Assembly (NCBI GenBank): GCA_964529555.1
Contig: CAZGWV010000088.1
Span: forward strand, 1 to 13,767
Length of the DNA: 13,767 bases
Direction of reading: 5' to 3'
Source of the DNA: UBA7672 sp964529555
GTDB lineage: Bacteria; Pseudomonadota; Alphaproteobacteria; Caulobacterales; Hyphomonadaceae
Part shown: in pieces, positions 1 through 6,304 of the stretch
Numbering within the stretch: the first letter of the stretch is position 1
Layout: each line of letters starts with the position of its first letter
Made by a program: the position numbers and the translations under genes
Notes under the pieces: generated by a model
What the model was told of the DNA's origin: nothing
Databases searched by the model: none
Seen by the model: the letters and a program-made list of their open reading frames with translations, nothing else

Positions 1-825
1 GCCGTCAAGGCTCCGGGCTTCGGCGACCGCCGCAAGGCCATGCTGGAAGACATCGCCATCCTCACGGGCGGCACGGTCATCTCCGAAGATCTCGGCATCA
101 AGCTCGAGAACGTCACCATCGACATGCTCGGCAAAGCCAAGCGCGTGCAGATCTCGAAAGAGAACACCACGATCGTCGACGGCGGCGGCAAGAAGAAAGA
201 GATCGAAGGCCGCATCTCGCAGATCCGCAAGCAGATCGACGACACCACGTCGGACTACGACCGCGAGAAGCTGCAAGAGCGTCTGGCCAAGCTCGCTGGC
301 GGCGTTGCCGTCATCAAGGTTGGCGGCGCCACGGAAGTGGAAGTGAAAGAGCGCAAGGACCGCGTTGACGACGCCCTGAACGCCACGCGCGCTGCCGTCG
401 AAGAAGGCATCGTCGCCGGCGGCGGCACCGCCCTCCTCCGCGCGGCCTTCAACATCAAGTCCGAAGGCGACAACGATGACCAGCAAGCTGGCATCGACAT
501 CGTCCGCAAGGCTCTCGAAGCCCCGATCCGCCAGATCGCGGAAAACTCGGGCGTCGAAGGCTCGCTCGTCGTCGGCCGCATCCGCTCGGAAAAAGCCAAC
601 AAGACGTTCGGCTTCAACGCGCAGACGGAAGAGTATGGCGACCTCGTCGATATGGGCATCATCGACCCGGCGAAAGTCGTCCGCGTGGCCCTGCAGAACG
701 CCGCTTCGGTGGCCGGCCTGTTGATCACGACGGAAGCTGCGATCGCCGATGCGCCGAAGAAAGACGCCGGCCACAGCCACGGCCCGGCTGGCGGCATGCC
801 GGACATGGGCGGCATGGACTTCTAG
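1..825 (+). CDS. groEL: Chaperonin GroEL (Hsp60), 3' part; 5' end outside window
   Basis: ATP-driven cytosolic chaperonin that folds proteins inside a double seven-membered ring capped by GroES. The frame is open from base 1 and gives the last 274 residues, matching about residue 270 to the end of the usual ~545. It opens with the conserved AVKAPGFGDRRKAMLEDIA segment of the apical domain, continues through SDYDREKLQERLAKLAGGVA and TEVEVKERKDRVDD, and reaches the equatorial-domain segment ATRAAVEEGIVAGGG. The second Asp of VDDAL (fragment residue 124) corresponds to the ATP-hydrolysis Asp398 of E. coli. The tail is a Gly/Met-rich GGMPDMGGMDF, typical of alphaproteobacteria, with an additional GHSHG just before it. 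The truncation is only the window edge. A strong terminator follows 31 bases after the stop. groES is presumably upstream but is not visible. Confidence 0.98.
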   Translation, partial: AVKAPGFGDRRKAMLEDIAILTGGTVISEDLGIKLENVTIDMLGKAKRVQISKENTTIVDGGGKKKEIEGRISQIRKQIDDTTSDYDREKLQERLAKLAGGVAVIKVGGATEVEVKERKDRVDDALNATRAAVEEGIVAGGGTALLRAAFNIKSEGDNDDQQAGIDIVRKALEAPIRQIAENSGVEGSLVVGRIRSEKANKTFGFNAQTEEYGDLVDMGIIDPAKVVRVALQNAASVAGLLITTEAAIADAPKKDAGHSHGPAGGMPDMGGMDF

Positions 826-856
826 TCCATCCGACTCACGTCACTGCCAACTGCAG

Positions 857-885
857 GAGGCGGCCCCGCAAGGGCCGCCTCTTTT
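857..885 (+). terminator. Intrinsic terminator of groEL
   Basis: A perfect 10-bp stem (GAGGCGGCCC at 857-866 pairing with GGGCCGCCTC at 872-881) with a CGCAA loop, followed by TTTT. It begins 31 bases after the groEL stop and is in the correct orientation, so the groEL transcript should end here. Confidence 0.92.
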
Positions 886-1098
886 GCTTTCGCGCGGATC
901 GCCCCCTTCACGACTCCGTGATCGGCACTCGCGCGGCTGGGGACAATCAACGACGGTTCGCCGATTTTCCGAAATCCGATCCGGCAGAAAACCGAGGCGC
1001 GGGCAGAACATGCTGCATCCCCCTCGCAAGGCGACAAAGCTTCTCGCTTGCAATCCATCTGCATATTCCGCCATCCAGGCGAACGCAGAGGATTGCTC

Positions 1099-1126
1099 GA
1101 TTATCGATATTCATTTATCGATAATC
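1099..1126. promoter_or_regulatory. Perfect 11-bp inverted repeat, probable operator
   Basis: GATTATCGATA (1099-1109) and TATCGATAATC (1116-1126) are exact reverse complements around a 6-base spacer. Each arm itself contains the 8-bp palindrome TATCGATA, so the site is doubly symmetric. A TTGCTC hexamer at 1093-1098 sits 17 bases before TATCGA at 1116-1121, so the repeat could overlap a promoter reading + . The arms are too AT-rich for a good terminator and no T-run follows. A binding site for a dimeric regulator is the simplest reading, but the regulator is unknown and no gene starts just downstream. Confidence 0.55.
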
Positions 1127-1230
1127 ACGAAGTTCAACAAAAGCCCATCCTGACCTCGGGCGAACCAATCCAAACGAACTTCAGAATGCCGAAATGGGGC
1201 GGCCTGCGAGCAGGTCGCCCCGACTTCTTT
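1127..1230 (+). ncRNA. Candidate small RNA ending in a GC-rich terminator hairpin
   Basis: If the weak promoter overlapping the inverted repeat at 1093-1126 is used, a transcript would start near 1127-1130 and stop at the hairpin at 1196-1221, giving about 100 nucleotides. Within it GAAGTTC (1129-1135) can pair with GAACTTC (1176-1182), giving a 5' stem-loop before the terminator stem. No coding sequence of note is present. The call rests only on the order promoter-like site, pairing segments and terminator; it matches no RNA family I know. Confidence 0.2.
1196..1230 (+). terminator. GC-rich hairpin followed by a weak T-rich tail
   Basis: GGGGCGGCCTG (1196-1206) pairs with CAGGTCGCCCC (1211-1221), with one G-U wobble, closing a 4-base loop. 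The tail GACTTCTTT makes it a plausible + strand terminator. It lies 340 bases beyond the groEL terminator, so it either backs that one up or ends a separate small transcript. On the opposite strand the tail is poorer. Confidence 0.5.
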
Positions 1231-1390
1231 CCGGCCACACGACTCGCCTACTTGCCGAACCCTTTGGCGTTCACCATCTCAGCCGAGTCGGGGCTGCGTC
1301 TGTTCATCGACCAGTCAGCTTCGATACGCGAATGTCGGATCAAGGATACGAAGGCGTCAGTCAGGGGGACTTCAAAACCCTGAAACACAA

Positions 1391-1421
1391 AGAAAAAGGG
1401 CGGCGCGATGAACGCGCCGCC
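1391..1421 (-). terminator. Intrinsic terminator, - strand
   Basis: Read on the - strand, GGCGGCGCG (1421-1413), loop TTCAT, CGCGCCGCC (1407-1399), then CTTTTTCT. The 9-bp stem is perfect and the T-run is in the right place. It lies about 250 bases beyond the hisG stop and 1 base beyond the stop of a short ORF at 1423-1485. It may therefore end the his operon transcript, the short ORF's own transcript, or both. Confidence 0.8.
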
Positions 1422-1422
1422 A

Positions 1423-1485
1423 CTAAAAGGGTCTGATACGAGCGTTTCCTCCCCGAAACGCCAAACCGCCGAAGCAGTTCGTCAT
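1423..1485 (-). CDS. Possible 20-residue small ORF abutting a terminator
   Basis: An ATG at 1485 opens a 20-codon frame encoding MTNCFGGLAFRGGNARIRPF and ending in TAG one base before the terminator stem. A GAGAG run lies about five bases before the ATG as a modest ribosome site. Upstream there is a TTGACT box (1515-1510) and the palindrome CGAACGTTCG (1505-1496). The frame stays open upstream to 1638, but that extension looks non-coding. The peptide is basic, with Gly and Arg and one Cys. I do not recognise it. Its tight packing against the terminator is what you expect of a real small gene or a leader peptide, but chance cannot be excluded. Confidence 0.3.
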   Translation of the reverse strand: MTNCFGGLAFRGGNARIRPF

Positions 1486-1671
1486 CACACTCTCGCGAAC
1501 GTTCGTGCGAGTCAAGCATGAAGTTGCGGTCCCGTAATCGAAAACCGGCCGAGATTGGCCCGATCCAGCTATGGATTTGGCATTCCGGGGTATAATCCGC
1601 CCGCCAGACTCTCGTATGCGCAACAATCGAGCAGGCATCCTGATACCAGTTGGAATCGCGGTTTGTCCGGG

Positions 1672-2430
1672 TCAGCCCCGGTCTTTCGTGACGTTCGCCA
1701 CAAAATCGTCAAAACGGCCCGCCGCGGCGGCATCCTCGGCGCCCATTGCCCGCACCAGCTGGGCCAGCGATTCCATCGCACGCCGCGACCAGTCGGCGCT
1801 CAAGCTGGCAGCCAGCTGCGCCTGGCTGCGCAGGATCACGCCGTCGCGGATGATTTTGAGACCGTTGCTCTCCAGCGTTGCGCCCGTCGTGGTGATATCG
1901 ACCACCAGTTCAGCGACGCCGGCGGCTGGCGCGCCCTCGGTTGCCCCGGCGCTCTCGACGATGCGGTAGTGCCCCACCCCCTCGGCGGTGAAGAAGCGGC
2001 GCGTGGAGCGGACATACTTCGTCGCGACGCGCAGCTTGCGGCCCGTTGAGGTTTCCATGCGGGCGGCCACGTCATCGACGTCCGCCATGGTCTCGACGTC
2101 GAGCCAGCTCTTGGGCGCAGCGACGACGAGATCGGCGCGACCGAAACCCAGCGGGATCAGCAGGTGAACAACGCGATCGAGATCGCCCGCCTGTTCACGC
2201 AGCAGATCCTCGCCGCTGATTCCGACATGGACATCGCCCGCGATAACGCTGGACGCGATCTCGCTTGCTGACAGCAGGCGCACTTCGACATCGGGCAGGG
2301 TCGGGATGCGGGCGAAGTAGCCGCGCGAACCGCCGAGAGGCTCGATACGGAAACCGGCTTTGGCGAAGAACTCTTCCGCCTGTTCCTTGAGGCGGCCCTT
2401 CGACGGAATGGCAAGTTTCAGCGCGCTCAT
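1672..2430 (-). CDS. hisG: ATP phosphoribosyltransferase catalytic subunit, short form
   Basis: Cytosolic enzyme of the first step of histidine synthesis: ATP + PRPP gives phosphoribosyl-ATP. The 252 residues begin KLAIPSKGRLKEQAEEFFAKAG, carry GISGEDLL at 70-77 and RVATKYVRSTRRFF at 134-147, and have the PRPP-binding loop DITTTGATL at 178-186. The protein ends soon after the catalytic domains and lacks the C-terminal ACT-like regulatory domain of long-form HisG. It should therefore depend on HisZ, which is encoded immediately upstream. The ATG overlaps the hisZ stop as ATGA, so its translation is probably coupled. Histidine feedback control would act through HisZ, as known for the short-form complex. 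No other his genes are in the window. Confidence 0.96.
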   Translation of the reverse strand: MSALKLAIPSKGRLKEQAEEFFAKAGFRIEPLGGSRGYFARIPTLPDVEVRLLSASEIASSVIAGDVHVGISGEDLLREQAGDLDRVVHLLIPLGFGRADLVVAAPKSWLDVETMADVDDVAARMETSTGRKLRVATKYVRSTRRFFTAEGVGHYRIVESAGATEGAPAAGVAELVVDITTTGATLESNGLKIIRDGVILRSQAQLAASLSADWSRRAMESLAQLVRAMGAEDAAAAGRFDDFVANVTKDRG

Positions 2431-3530
2431 GCCCGCGCCCCTTCCAGCAGCCGGTCGGCCCGCACCCCCGCGCCGATGGCGCTGGCCGAATGCGATCCGC
2501 CGCTGAGGCGCGAGATCAGCCCGTCATAACGGCCGCCGGAAACGATAGGACGATCTTCCGCACCCGCGCGGGCGACCTCGAAGACGAAGCCGTCATAATA
2601 TTCGAACCGCCTGCCCGCTTCCGCGCTGAACACGGCGTCAGACCAGAAGGGCGGTTTGAGCCTGGCGATCAGCGCCAGCCGCTCCTCGTAGGCTTCCAGC
2701 GCGCCCGAGAGGTCGAGGCCCGCCATTTTGGCAAAGCCACGCAGCACGGAAGCGCTTTCGGCCATCGGCGCGGCAATACCCAGATAGTCGAGAATGGCGG
2801 CGGCGCTGGCGGCGTCTGGCGCCGCTTCCGAAGCCTTCTCGCGGAGGCGATCCGCGATGTCCCTTGCGCTGCGGGCGACTGGCTCGACGCCCAGCGTGGA
2901 GAGTTCGGACAGCACAGCGGACTCAGCATCCGCTGGCGCAAGCGCGCCAATGCGCGCCGCGAGCCCAGCTGCATCGACCGCCCTGCCCCCCGCGTCGGCG
3001 AGCAACTCGCGCGGACCCTTGCGGCGGCTGAAGCCGCGGCGGAGGCGGTCGCGCCACTGGCCGGATAGCGGCAGGGCCGCGAGCACGGCGTGATAGATCG
3101 CAACATCGCCGAAGCGAACGTCAGCAGCGCGGACGCCGCCGGCCTGCGCGGCTTCAAGCGCGACGGCCAGCGCCTCGGCGTCCTCAGCGGGCGAGCCGAC
3201 ATTGCCGAACCATTCAAAGCCCAGCTGCAGATGCTCCACCGGCTCGTTGGAGCCGCGCGGCGGCAGGCGATAGACGGGGCCGGACTCGTGATAGCGCGCC
3301 ACGGGAAGCGACCCCGAGGCCACCATCTGCGCGATGGGCGTGGTGAGATCGGGCCGCAGGCAGTGCTCTTTCCCGCTGGCGTCGGTGAAGATGCAGAGCC
3401 GCGAGCGGACGGCTTCGCCCGACAACTCCAGCACGATCTCGGCCGGGATCAGCGTTTGCGGTTCGGCGCGGACGCCGCTGGCGCGAGAGATGCGCGCGAG
3501 GGCGGCAGCGGCCTGCGAAGACAGGGTCAC
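2427..3530 (-). CDS. hisZ: ATP phosphoribosyltransferase regulatory subunit
   Basis: HisZ is a class II aminoacyl-tRNA synthetase paralogue that does not charge tRNA; it binds and activates short HisG and carries histidine feedback control. Visible class II features are LRPDLTTPIAQMVASG, the motif 2 region SGPVYRLPPRGSNEPVEHLQ and the motif 3 remnant SGGRYDGLISRLSGG near the C-terminus. It lacks the C-terminal anticodon-binding domain that HisS has. I chose the GTG at 3530: it overlaps the hisS stop as GTGA and gives 367 residues beginning with Thr-Leu-Ser-Ser. A longer start at 3581 would add 17 residues inside hisS and looks unlikely. The stop overlaps hisG as ATGA. Confidence 0.94.
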   Translation of the reverse strand: MTLSSQAAAALARISRASGVRAEPQTLIPAEIVLELSGEAVRSRLCIFTDASGKEHCLRPDLTTPIAQMVASGSLPVARYHESGPVYRLPPRGSNEPVEHLQLGFEWFGNVGSPAEDAEALAVALEAAQAGGVRAADVRFGDVAIYHAVLAALPLSGQWRDRLRRGFSRRKGPRELLADAGGRAVDAAGLAARIGALAPADAESAVLSELSTLGVEPVARSARDIADRLREKASEAAPDAASAAAILDYLGIAAPMAESASVLRGFAKMAGLDLSGALEAYEERLALIARLKPPFWSDAVFSAEAGRRFEYYDGFVFEVARAGAEDRPIVSGGRYDGLISRLSGGSHSASAIGAGVRADRLLEGARA

Positions 3531-4990
3531 GACTGGCCTACGATCGATTTGATGCGCGCGACCATTTCCGTGCGCGGGCATTCGAACTGGCCCGGACGCT
3601 CGGAACGCCAGGCGTCGTTGTCGGTCATGCCTTTTGCGGCGGCGGCGCCGGCCTTGAGGTCCTTGATGGTGACGACGCCCTTCTCGCGCTCGTTTCCGCC
3701 GACGATGACGACGGCGGGCGCGTTGCGGCGGTCGGCGTATTTCATCTGCGGCTTCATGCCGGAGGAGCCGAGATACATCTCGGCCCGAACGCCGGCGCGG
3801 CGCAGATCTGAGGCGAGCGTCGCATAGTCGGCCAACTGATCCTTGTCGAGCACGAGCACGAGCACGGGGCCTGGCGCCTGCTCTTCCCCACTGGCAGCCA
3901 TCGCGGCGGCAAGGCGGCTGATGCCGACGGAGAAGCCGGTTGCAGGCGCGGGCTCGCCACGGAAACGCGCGACGAGGCCATCGTAACGGCCGCCGCCGCC
4001 GACCGATCCGAACTTCAGCGCATTGCCATCGGCATCGCGGAACTCGCGCAGGAATTCGGCCTCGAAGACGGGGCCGGTGTAGTATTCGAGGCCGCGCACG
4101 ATGGACGGGTCGAACGCGGCAGCATCGTCGCCGATGCCGAGCGCACTCAGGATCGCGTCGATCTCCGTGAGTTCGGCAACGCCCTGCGCGCCGGAGCGGG
4201 TCATGCCAGCGGAGTTGGCGAGCTTGCGTACAGTCTCCGCGCGCGTGACGGAGCGCGAGGTGATGAACTCGATCAGCACGTCGATCTGGTTTCCGGCGAG
4301 GCCAGCGCCTTGCGTGACGTCGCCGGACTCGTCCTTGCGGCCCTTGCCCAGCAGCAGCGTGACGCCCTCGACGCCGAACTTGTCGAACTTGTCGAGCGCG
4401 CGGAGAACCGTTCCGCGCTGGGCGGGATCGATCACGCCGGCCGTTTCCATGATGCCGTCGAGGATCTGGCGGCTGTTGACGCGGATCACGTATTCGCCGC
4501 GCGCGGCGCCGGCGGCCTGCATCGCCTCGGCGGCGATGGCGATCATTTCGGCATCGGCGGCGGGGCCGGCCACGCCGACCGAGTCAGCATCGCATTGGAT
4601 GAATTCGCGGAAGCGGAACGGGCCAGGCTTCTCGTTGCGCCAGACCGGGCCTGCCGAATAGCGACGGAAGGGCTTGGGGATGCGCTCCCAGTTCTCGGCG
4701 ACATAGCGGGCCAGCGGGGCCGTATGATCGTAGCGGAGGGCGATCCATTGCTCGTCATCGTCCTGCAGGGCGAAGACGCCGCTGTTGGGACGATCCGTGT
4801 CGGGCAGGAACTTGCCGAGCGCGTCGACATATTCGAACGGGCCGGTGTCGAGGGCATCGAAGCCCCAGCGCTGGTAGACCGCGCTTATCGAGTCAACGAG
4901 CTTCCGTTCGGCGGCGATGACCGCCGCCGTCCTGTCAGGAAATCCCCGTGGCTTGCGCGCCTCGGGCCGCTTCTGCTCGTCGTTCGACAT
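3527..4990 (-). CDS. hisS: Histidyl-tRNA synthetase, alphaproteobacterial type
   Basis: Cytosolic class II synthetase that joins histidine to tRNA-His. The 487 residues contain LRYDHTAPLARYVAENW, motif 2 (GPVWRNEKPGPFRFREF, about 114-130), the histidine-binding segment RGLEYYTGPVFE (299-310), motif 3 (GGGGRYDGL then TGFSVGISRL) and a C-terminal anticodon-binding domain. Motif 2 differs from the E. coli form (RHERPQ... type) and fits the divergent alphaproteobacterial group. I favour the ATG at 4990, with GGGACGG nine bases before it. ATG at 4999 and TTG at 5017 are alternatives. It is the first gene of a three-gene operon with hisZ and hisG, so tRNA charging and histidine synthesis share a transcript. 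Confidence 0.95.
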   Translation of the reverse strand: MSNDEQKRPEARKPRGFPDRTAAVIAAERKLVDSISAVYQRWGFDALDTGPFEYVDALGKFLPDTDRPNSGVFALQDDDEQWIALRYDHTAPLARYVAENWERIPKPFRRYSAGPVWRNEKPGPFRFREFIQCDADSVGVAGPAADAEMIAIAAEAMQAAGAARGEYVIRVNSRQILDGIMETAGVIDPAQRGTVLRALDKFDKFGVEGVTLLLGKGRKDESGDVTQGAGLAGNQIDVLIEFITSRSVTRAETVRKLANSAGMTRSGAQGVAELTEIDAILSALGIGDDAAAFDPSIVRGLEYYTGPVFEAEFLREFRDADGNALKFGSVGGGGRYDGLVARFRGEPAPATGFSVGISRLAAAMAASGEEQAPGPVLVLVLDKDQLADYATLASDLRRAGVRAEMYLGSSGMKPQMKYADRRNAPAVVIVGGNEREKGVVTIKDLKAGAAAAKGMTDNDAWRSERPGQFECPRTEMVARIKSIVGQS

Positions 4991-5031
4991 GATGGCCATC
5001 CGTCCCAAAGCCCTCAAGCATTGGGGCCTGC

Positions 5032-5060
5032 GGGATAGCGCAAGGGAACGCCGCCCGCAA
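5032..5060 (-). promoter_or_regulatory. Possible promoter of the hisS-hisZ-hisG operon
   Basis: Read on the - strand, TTGCGG (5060-5055) and TATCCC (5037-5032) are 17 bases apart, about 40 bases before the chosen hisS start. The -10 box is a weak match. It lies in the 135-bp divergent gap shared with the exported protein gene at 5126. No His-rich leader peptide or attenuator hairpin was seen before hisS. Confidence 0.3.
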
Positions 5061-5125
5061 CTTTGTTGCTCAATCGCCCCGTCCGGCTTGGGGAAGCCTT
5101 AACGGGAGGGCGGCAGACTGGTCCC

Positions 5126-5611
5126 ATGAAGCGAATTCTTGCCGTCCTCGCGCTTGCCGCCTGCCTCGCCGCCCCGGCGGCTGCGGACACGCTGGCGCAG
5201 CAGGTTCAGGCTGAGGCGAGCCGGCTGCTTACACAGGTAAGGTCTGCCGAGACGACGGCAAGGGCGCGGCCATCGGCGAAGCCGGCGGCGCTGGCCCCTG
5301 CCCTTGTGGCGGACGTCCAGCGGTTTGGATTGGTGGCGGTTCGGCTTTCGTCGGAGATCGACAAGGCCGGTGGGCCTGCGGATCTGCGCTGCATCTTCCG
5401 CGGGATGGCGGGTGAGACGGACAAGCAACTGGCCGCGATCTCGGTGGCGACGACGGGAGCGGCGCAGGCCAAGGCGCTGTCGGGGCTCAGCCATATGCTG
5501 AGCGATGCTGCGCTGATCGCGCCGGCGGTGGGCGGGACGGCGCAAGCAAAAGCGACTGCGAACGTTGTGTCCGCAGCCGCCCAGCAGTGTTCGATCGAAC
5601 GGGATTTCTAG
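5126..5611 (+). CDS. Small exported Ala-rich protein of unknown function
   Basis: A 161-residue protein I cannot assign to a family. The N-terminus MKRILAVLALAACLAAPAAA is a clear export signal, with the likely signal peptidase I site after Ala20 (AAA before DT). The LAAC at 10-13 also fits a lipobox, so a lipoprotein is possible. The mature part is Ala-rich and probably helical, with two cysteines (89 in DLRCIF, 155 in QQCSIE) that could form a disulfide in the periplasm. The ATG at 5126 is chosen because the signal peptide begins there; the frame extends 21 codons upstream without coding character. It diverges from hisS and converges with the redoxin gene, with one base between the two stops. 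Confidence 0.75.
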   Translation: MKRILAVLALAACLAAPAAADTLAQQVQAEASRLLTQVRSAETTARARPSAKPAALAPALVADVQRFGLVAVRLSSEIDKAGGPADLRCIFRGMAGETDKQLAAISVATTGAAQAKALSGLSHMLSDAALIAPAVGGTAQAKATANVVSAAAQQCSIERDF

Positions 5612-5612
5612 A

Positions 5613-6248
5613 TCAGTATTTGACGTCGCAGCCGTAGGGCACGGTGAGCGCCGGATCGGGCGCCTTGCCGGCTTTCAGATTGGCGAGCGCTGCGGTGACG
5701 TAGTTCGTCGCCTTCGGGATGTCGTCGACCTTGGCTGACTGGATCGAGTCGATCGCGCCGTTATAGGCGATCTTGCCGTCGGGCGTGATGATGTACATGT
5801 GTGGCGTTGTCTTGGCGCCGTAGGCGCGGCCCATCGAGCCATCGGGATCGAGCAGGACATGCGTGGGCTTCGCGCCGCGATCGGCGGTCAGCTTGTCGGC
5901 CTGGGCTGCGGTGGCGTGGCCCTGCGAACCGGGCTTGGACGAAATCACCGACAGCCACACGGCGCCATCGGCGGTTGCGGCGGCCTGCGTGTTCTGCATG
6001 TTCTGCGAGCCGTAATGCTTCTTCACGAAGGGGCAGCCGTCATTGGTCCATTCGAGGACGACGGTCTTGCCCTTGAAGTCGGCGAGCGAGACGGTCTTGC
6101 CCGCCGTGTTCACTTCGCTGAACGACGGCGCGACATTGCCTGGAGGTGCGGCATTCGCGCTGGAGACAACCAGCGCCGCCGCCGTCAGCACTGCCGCAGC
6201 GCCTGCACCGAAAATGACCGGAAGGCGGTCGCGTATCGTTTTGGTCAT
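5613..6248 (-). CDS. Exported redoxin (thioredoxin-fold / AhpC-TSA family)
   Basis: A 211-residue thioredoxin-fold protein with a signal peptide ending near ANA-APP (residue 33), so periplasmic. The fold is visible as APSFSEVNTAGKTVSLADFKGK, then VVLEWTNDGCPFVKKHY with one active Cys at 72 in a C-P-F-V setting, then a cis-Pro-like KTTPHMY (146-152). The resolving position of a CxxC is Val; the only other Cys is 207 in the C-terminal PYGCDVKY. The ATG at 6248 has a strong GGGGAGGAGCC ribosome site. The frame is open far upstream, but that is only overlap with scsB in another frame. It lies 56 bases after scsB on the same strand. Peroxide reduction fed by ScsB, as described for Caulobacter ScsB and its periplasmic peroxiredoxin, is an attractive inference. 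Confidence 0.85.
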   Translation of the reverse strand: MTKTIRDRLPVIFGAGAAAVLTAAALVVSSANAAPPGNVAPSFSEVNTAGKTVSLADFKGKTVVLEWTNDGCPFVKKHYGSQNMQNTQAAATADGAVWLSVISSKPGSQGHATAAQADKLTADRGAKPTHVLLDPDGSMGRAYGAKTTPHMYIITPDGKIAYNGAIDSIQSAKVDDIPKATNYVTAALANLKAGKAPDPALTVPYGCDVKY

Positions 6249-6304
6249 AAGGCTCCTCCCCTTGGATTTCATGCGTGGAAGCAAGGCTTCCCCGCTTCCG
6301 CCCC

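Larger units (their letters stand above)
886..1671. other. 786-bp intergenic region without a convincing large gene
   Basis: This stretch lies between the ends of groEL (+) and hisG (-). Reading frames in it are short, lack family resemblance and show no coherent codon bias. It is visibly less GC-rich than the flanking genes. It contains an AT-rich perfect inverted repeat (1099-1126), a GC-rich hairpin reading as a + strand terminator (1196-1230), a terminator reading on the - strand (1391-1421), a possible 20-codon ORF (1423-1485) and a 10-bp palindrome CGAACGTTCG (1496-1505). I could not recognise tRNA, SRP RNA, tmRNA or 6S RNA here. Confidence 0.7.

Noticed and set aside
1048..1383. 111-codon + strand frame in the groEL-hisG gap
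   Set aside because: It crosses the operator-like repeat and a terminator hairpin, has no ribosome site and no coherent domain.
1248..1388. 46-codon GTG-start frame on the - strand beyond the 1391-1421 terminator
   Set aside because: It starts three bases after the terminator T-run with no ribosome site and shows no recognisable family; probably chance.
1496..1505. CGAACGTTCG palindrome as an SOS (LexA) box
   Set aside because: Alphaproteobacterial LexA sites are GTTC-N7-GTTC direct repeats; the second GTTC at the right spacing is absent.
1591..1596. Perfect TATAAT on the + strand
   Set aside because: No matching -35 hexamer at 16-18 bases and no gene downstream in that direction.
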